Assembly: GCA_904395335.1 (NCBI GenBank)
Contig: CAJFNR010000025.1
Span: 1-64,000 of the forward strand
From: Candidatus Avimonas narfae
GTDB taxonomy: Bacteria; Bacillota; Clostridia; Oscillospirales; Acutalibacteraceae
Direction of reading: 5' to 3'
DNA length: 64,000 bases
Part shown: positions 60,240 through 64,000 of the stretch, in pieces
How positions within the stretch are numbered: the stretch's first letter is position 1
How the letters are laid out: each line of letters begins with the position of its first letter
Notes under the pieces: model-generated
Seen by the model: only the letters and a program-made list of their open reading frames with translations
Database searches by the model: none
What the model was told of the DNA's origin: nothing
Translations under genes and position numbers: made by a program

Positions 60240-61372
60240 ATGGACAAATTTATTTATTCTTACCCTACAAAGGTATACTTTGGTGAAGGAAGCGCAAAAG
60301 AAGCCCTCCCTGCGGAGCTCGGTAAGGTTGGCGAAACGGTTATGCTGGCTTACGGAGGCGGCTCCATCAAGGAAAACGGTATTTATGATGAAATCCGGAA
60401 TCTGCTCACACAGGCGGGAAAGAGTATTGTAGATTTCTCCGGTATCATGCCCAATCCCACATATGCAAAAGTTCAGGAGGGTGCCGCTCTTGTCCGTCAA
60501 CATCACGTGGATTTTATTTTGGCGGCTGGAGGCGGAAGCGTCATTGACTGTTGTAAGGTGCTTTCTGCGCAGTCGGTACTTGGAGTATGGAATACGAGAA
60601 AGGCCAATTTCCGACAGCGGGAATACCGGTGGGCGCAGTCGTTACCGCTTCCGGCACCGGGGCGGAGATGAATGCCGGCGGGGTGATCACCTATGAAGAA
60701 AAAAAGTGGAAGGGCGGTATTTTTGGCATTGCCCCTGCTTTTGCCGTCCTTGATCCGGCATATACCCTGTCTGTGCCGTCCGCCCAGGTTCTTTCCGGTG
60801 CATTTGATACCCTGAGCCATGCGATGGAAACCTATTTCGGTATTTCCGATCAGGACAACGTGTCCGACGAGGTGGCGCTGGCTGTGATGCGGAATACCGT
60901 TGTCAATATGCGCCGCCTGTTAAAGGATATGAACGATCTGCAGGCCAGAAGCAATTTGATGTGGGATTCGGCTATGGCGGAAAACGGTATTTTAAAATGC
61001 GGACGCCTGACGGATTTTCAGGCACATCAGATAGAGCATCAGCTGGGGGCCTATACCGACTGCAACCATGGTCAGGGCTTGGCGGTGATCCATCCCGCCT
61101 ATTACCGCCATATTCTGAAAGATGCCCCTCAAAAATTCAACTGGTTTGCCAAAACGGTCTTTGATGTGGACACCGCTGAAGCAGGTGTGGAGGCATTGGC
61201 CAATTTCATCAAAGAATGCGGTCTGCCCACCAGAATGGGAGAATTGAAATCCAAAGTGGAAATTACGCCGGAGTTACTGCGTCAGGTGGCGGATACCTGC
61301 ACGATCATCAAGTGCAATCCCCGCCAGCTCAGCCGGGACGAGATTTATGAAATCCTCATAGAGTGTATGTAA
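60240..61372 (+). pseudogene. Iron-containing alcohol dehydrogenase, frameshifted
   Basis: A group III Fe-dependent alcohol dehydrogenase (butanol dehydrogenase/YqhD-like). The first part, from ATG 60240, carries YGGGSIKENGIYDEI and LAAGGGSVIDCCKVLSAQ. The rest continues in another frame from about 60580, with TASGTGAEMNAGGVI, the metal-ligand segments DTLSHAMETYFG and IEHQLGAYTDCNHGQGLAV, and a normal end at 61372. The frame changes between 60573 and 60586. The net loss equals 1 nt modulo 3, and roughly four residues appear missing there compared with my memory of the family. The gene is otherwise intact, so recent decay or an assembly error are both possible. Confidence 0.85.
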
Positions 61373-61391
61373 AAAGGGAGGAAGTAAAAGG

Positions 61392-62066
61392 ATGAAAAGA
61401 GCAATCAGTATCGTGATGGTTTTTTTCCTGATTTTTTCTCTTTCCGCCTGCGGACAAGTATCCGAAAATGGAAACCAAACGGAACCCTCCTCCAGCGGAT
61501 CGCTGCAGACGGAGCCTTCTGATACAGTGGGCGCTCAGCAAAGCGAGGCGGAACAAACGGGAGCAACTGCATCGGTGGAAGAGGGCAAAACCCTGATCGT
61601 GTATTTCTCCTGGTCTTCTTCGGGTAATACCGAAAAAATGGCCACTGCGATAAAAGAACGGACAGGCGGAGATATTTTGGAAATCGAGCCTTTGAACCCC
61701 TATCCCACCGATTACAACGAATGCGGCGATGTGGCCAGGGAGGAGCGGGACCAAAACGCCCGTCCGGAAATCGCGAATTTACCAGATTCCATTGAGGAAT
61801 ACGATACCCTTTTTATCGGTTATCCCATCTGGTGGCATACGGCCCCCATGATTATCGGGACCTTTCTGAACAGCTATGATCTTACCGGTGTAGAGGTCTA
61901 TCCCTTTACGCAGTCGGCTTCGATGGATACCGAGCAGTTTGAAAACTCTATGGAGTTTGTGCGGGAGAACGCGGCAGGAGCCACTGTTCACGACGGCTTG
62001 TTTGTAAGAGCCACAGACACGGATGGCATTTACACATATTTGACAGAAAACGGATTTGCAGAATAA
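61392..62066 (+). CDS. Flavodoxin-domain lipoprotein
   Basis: A 224-residue exported flavodoxin. A type II signal peptide with lipobox LSAC (Cys19-20 region) leads to a low-complexity linker and then a flavodoxin domain starting LIVYFSWSSSGNTEKMA, with PYPTDYNECGDVAREERDQN and GYPIWWHTAPMII. Such membrane-anchored flavodoxins may carry electrons outside the cell membrane. It belongs to the MerR-controlled cluster and is intact. Confidence 0.9.
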   Translation: MKRAISIVMVFFLIFSLSACGQVSENGNQTEPSSSGSLQTEPSDTVGAQQSEAEQTGATASVEEGKTLIVYFSWSSSGNTEKMATAIKERTGGDILEIEPLNPYPTDYNECGDVAREERDQNARPEIANLPDSIEEYDTLFIGYPIWWHTAPMIIGTFLNSYDLTGVEVYPFTQSASMDTEQFENSMEFVRENAAGATVHDGLFVRATDTDGIYTYLTENGFAE

Positions 62067-62080
62067 CCAGGAGGATGACA

Positions 62081-62804
62081 ATGGATAGGCCATATTATTT
62101 GCCACATTTTAAGTGCGCTGGACGGAAAAATTACCGGTGCTTTTATGGAGACCGAAGCGAACCGAAAGGCAAGTAACGAATTCGGGCGCATCCGGGGAGA
62201 GTATCAGGCACAGGCTTGGCTGTACGGTACGACCACAACAAAAGAATTCACCGGTTTCAAAAAGCCTGCCGTGGAGGAGTTGACCGGAGAGGTACCGGAA
62301 GGCGACTATGTTGCGGGAACGGAGCTCGGCTTATATTATGTTTCATTGGATACCCTCGGGGAAATCGCCTGGGAATCCGGAACTTATCAGAGAGCGGGTA
62401 GGCCGGATTCCCATGTCGTTGAGATTCTGACGGAAACCACGCCTTTGGCGTACCGGGCTTATTTGCGAAGGCAGGGCGTTTCTTACATCCTCGCCGGGAC
62501 GGATGCTTTGGATTGCAAAGTGGCTGCGCAGAAGCTGAAATCCCTCTTTGGCATTGAAAAAATGCTGATATGCGGCGGCGGAACAGTGAACTGGAGTTTC
62601 CTGGCGCAGGGTGTGGTGGATGAACTCAGCCTGGTGCTGTCCCCTGTGGCGGACGGCAGTCCCCATACCGCTACCGTCTTTGAGCGTATGGAGCAGCTTG
62701 CTCCCGTTGCCCCCGTAGAGTTTCGCCTGAAAAAAGCTGAGATGCTTGAGGGTGATGTGGTACATCTGACTTATTTCGTAAAGAATGGGAGGAGTGTAAA
62801 ATGA
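62081..62804 (+). pseudogene. RibD C-terminal (dihydrofolate reductase-like) protein, frameshifted start
   Basis: CAGGAGG (62068-62074) and ATG 62081 give MDRPY. The reading frame then has to shift at 62093-62098, after which HIICHILSALDGKITGAFME leads into the rest of a RibD C-terminal/DHFR-fold reductase (GGGTVNWSFLAQGVVDEL, FERMEQLAPV). A loss of 2 nt in a TATATTATT-like tract would explain it. Reading from the next in-frame ATG (62145) gives 219 residues but lacks the first strand and substrate-binding part. Recent inactivation or a sequence error. Confidence 0.75.
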
Positions 62805-63493
62805 AAAAGGCCGTATCCCTTTTCCTGGTTTTGATTCTGAGCATGGCTATGCTTGTATCGTTCGCGGCTTGTTCAAGTACTCCCGCAGAACCACCCGAAG
62901 GGGGATGGGAAAATCCGGAAGATGACACCGGACGCCCGGTAAATGAGAGCGCCAAGGCACTCGTTGTCTATTTTTCTGTTCCCGATAACTTGGATAACAG
63001 TTATGTGGAAGTGGACGGAGAGCGTTTGGGCAATACTCAGTATATGGCGTATGTGATTCAGGAAAACACGGGAGCAAATATTTTCCGGATTCTGCCAACA
63101 GTGCCCTATCCCACAGATCATGACGCCCTTTTAGCGGCGGCACAGGAGGAGAGACGGACGGATGCCCGCCCGGAAATGGAAGGAACAATCGAGAATTTTG
63201 ATTCTTATGATGTAGTATTTGTGGGCTACCCCAACTGGAACGCCGATATGCCGAATATTCTCTATACGTTTTTTGAAACCTACGATTTTTCCGGAAAAAC
63301 CATTGTGCCTTTCAATACCCACGGTGGAAGCGGATTTTCGGGAACGCAGCAGACCATCGCTCAGCTGGAGCCGGGAGCAACCATGCTGGAGGGAAAAAGC
63401 ATTTCAAGAAACAGGTTAAAAGCCTTCAGGAGCCGGCGTTCATGCGAAAAATTTGCTGCACAGCCTAACACGAAAAAGCGGTCCGTGTTATAA
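62801..63493 (+). CDS. Second flavodoxin-domain lipoprotein, C-terminus odd
   Basis: A 230-residue exported flavodoxin paralogue of the one at 61.4 kb. Lipobox FAACSS (Cys about 24), then LVVYFSVPDNLDNSYVEVDG, PYPTDHDALLAAAQEERRTD and FVGYPNWNADMPNILYTFF. The final 30 residues (about NRLKAFRSRRSCEKFAAQ onward) are unusually basic and unlike the expected end. The stop falls inside the following terminator hairpin, while another frame stops earlier at 63466-63468. A frameshift near 63415 is therefore likely. The start overlaps the preceding stop (ATGA). Confidence 0.8.
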   Translation: MKKAVSLFLVLILSMAMLVSFAACSSTPAEPPEGGWENPEDDTGRPVNESAKALVVYFSVPDNLDNSYVEVDGERLGNTQYMAYVIQENTGANIFRILPTVPYPTDHDALLAAAQEERRTDARPEMEGTIENFDSYDVVFVGYPNWNADMPNILYTFFETYDFSGKTIVPFNTHGGSGFSGTQQTIAQLEPGATMLEGKSISRNRLKAFRSRRSCEKFAAQPNTKKRSVL

Positions 63494-63508
63494 AGCACGG
63501 GCCGCTTT
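63475..63508. terminator. Terminator hairpin at the end of the redox cluster
   Basis: AAAGCGGTCCGTG and CACGGGCCGCTTT pair with one G-T wobble around an 8-nt loop; the annotated stop of the flavodoxin gene lies in the loop. Confidence 0.75.
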
Positions 63509-63537
63509 GCATGTTCCGGCAACTCTTTTGTTTATCG

Positions 63538-64000
63538 CTATCCGTTTACTCCTTCTTCTGGGGTTTGGGATGCTTGACACGAGGATTTCCCCGTCAGATA
63601 CTCGATGTCCATCCGCACAACTGCGGTGTGGATCAGCATGGGACAGGCGGCATCCAACCCCTCCCGTTTTCGGCGTTCCGATCCATATTTACGGCACAAA
63701 AGCTCCAGCGCCGCCCGTCGCTCGTCCTCACCGTAAACCAAATGGGCCGTCCCAAAGGCCATAGCGCTTTCGTAACGGAAGGTGAGTGCATCCGGGCAGT
63801 TTTCCGCTGCCGTCACAACCGTGAAGCAGACGCGGTCGTCGTGAGCGAGGTTGTCCAGCTTCTGGCCCTGCAGAGCACAGTGAAAATACAGGGCATTGCC
63901 CGACAGCGCATAGGACAACGGCACGCCATAGGGGAGGCCGTCGTCACAGTGGCAGGACAGAACGCCATAGATCCCCTGCGCCAGAATGTCCCGCGCTTTT
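63538..64000 (-). CDS. Pyridoxamine 5'-phosphate oxidase family (FMN-binding) protein, partial
   Basis: A gene entering from the right edge, so its start is outside the window; at least 154 codons are inside. The visible part reads ILAQGIYGVLSCHCDDGLPY and GVPLSYALSGNALYFH, then GQKLDNLAHDDRVCFTVV and ELLCRKYGSERRKR. This is the FMN-binding split-barrel pattern of the NimA/pyridoxamine 5'-phosphate oxidase-like family. These are often flavin-dependent reductases of unknown substrate, which fits the redox context. It ends at 63538, convergent with the flavodoxin. Confidence 0.85.
   Translation of the reverse strand, partial: KARDILAQGIYGVLSCHCDDGLPYGVPLSYALSGNALYFHCALQGQKLDNLAHDDRVCFTVVTAAENCPDALTFRYESAMAFGTAHLVYGEDERRAALELLCRKYGSERRKREGLDAACPMLIHTAVVRMDIEYLTGKSSCQASQTPEEGVNG

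Overview
The window comes from the chromosome of a spore-forming clostridium. The likely group is Oscillospiraceae/Ruminococcaceae-like Firmicutes: the genes resemble gut clostridia, GC is fairly high (estimated by eye), and TTG/GTG starts with strong AGGAGG-type ribosome binding sites are frequent. Sporulation genes are spread along it: gerW/ytfJ, spoVM, spoIID, bofA and a complete spoIIIAA-AH operon. No rRNA, tRNA, CRISPR array, prophage or insertion sequence was seen. The RNA elements are one clear T-box leader and two long unassigned leaders.

Layout. 0.1-5.7 kb: S2P protease, scpA-scpB, a DUF2953-like protein, gerW, a dacF-type carboxypeptidase, rluB and a small unknown gene. 5.7-9.2 kb: a biotin-dependent operon of a divergent CoA-type carboxyltransferase, a biotin carrier and an OadA/5S-type carboxyltransferase. 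9.2-23.4 kb: the classic Firmicutes run yicC-remA-gmk-rpoZ-priA-def-fmt-yugP-rsmB-rlmN-prpC-prkC-rsgA-thiN-spoVM. 23.5-25.8 kb: a second D-Ala-D-Ala carboxypeptidase and spoIID on the minus strand. 26-32.7 kb: citrate synthase, two unknown genes, GAPDH, a class B PBP, a DUF2508 protein and bofA. 32.7-33.1 kb: two tandem 60-residue paralogues on the minus strand. 33.3-38.4 kb: spoIIIAA-AH. 38.4-49.3 kb: yqhY-nusB-(tsaD-like)-xseA-xseB-ispA-yuiD-dxs-tlyA-nadK-argR-recN. 49.3-53 kb: T-box tyrS, an orphan sugar transferase and a 2,3-BPG-independent phosphoglycerate mutase. 53-55.4 kb: an intergenic repeat, then the gamma and beta subunits of a Na+-translocating decarboxylase. 55.5-58.9 kb: a PcrA/UvrD helicase and a cysteine-rich protein. 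59-64 kb: an accessory-looking MerR-controlled redox cluster with at least two frameshifted genes, ending in a partial FMN-binding oxidase-like gene.

How the genes work together. The soluble carboxyltransferase/biotin module near 6-9 kb and the membrane beta/gamma subunits near 54-55 kb are each incomplete alone. Together they would make a decarboxylase sodium pump, possibly with two carboxyltransferases sharing one biotin carrier. The sporulation genes cover engulfment (spoIID), the mother cell-forespore channel (spoIIIA), coat anchoring (spoVM) and late control or germination (bofA, gerW). The 59-63.5 kb cluster sits behind a textbook MerR operator, with the dyad inside a 19-bp promoter spacer, but appears to be decaying.

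Most of the window is conserved core chromosome. The least explained items are the tandem 60-residue proteins, the divergent carboxyltransferase, the cysteine-rich protein and the two structured leaders.
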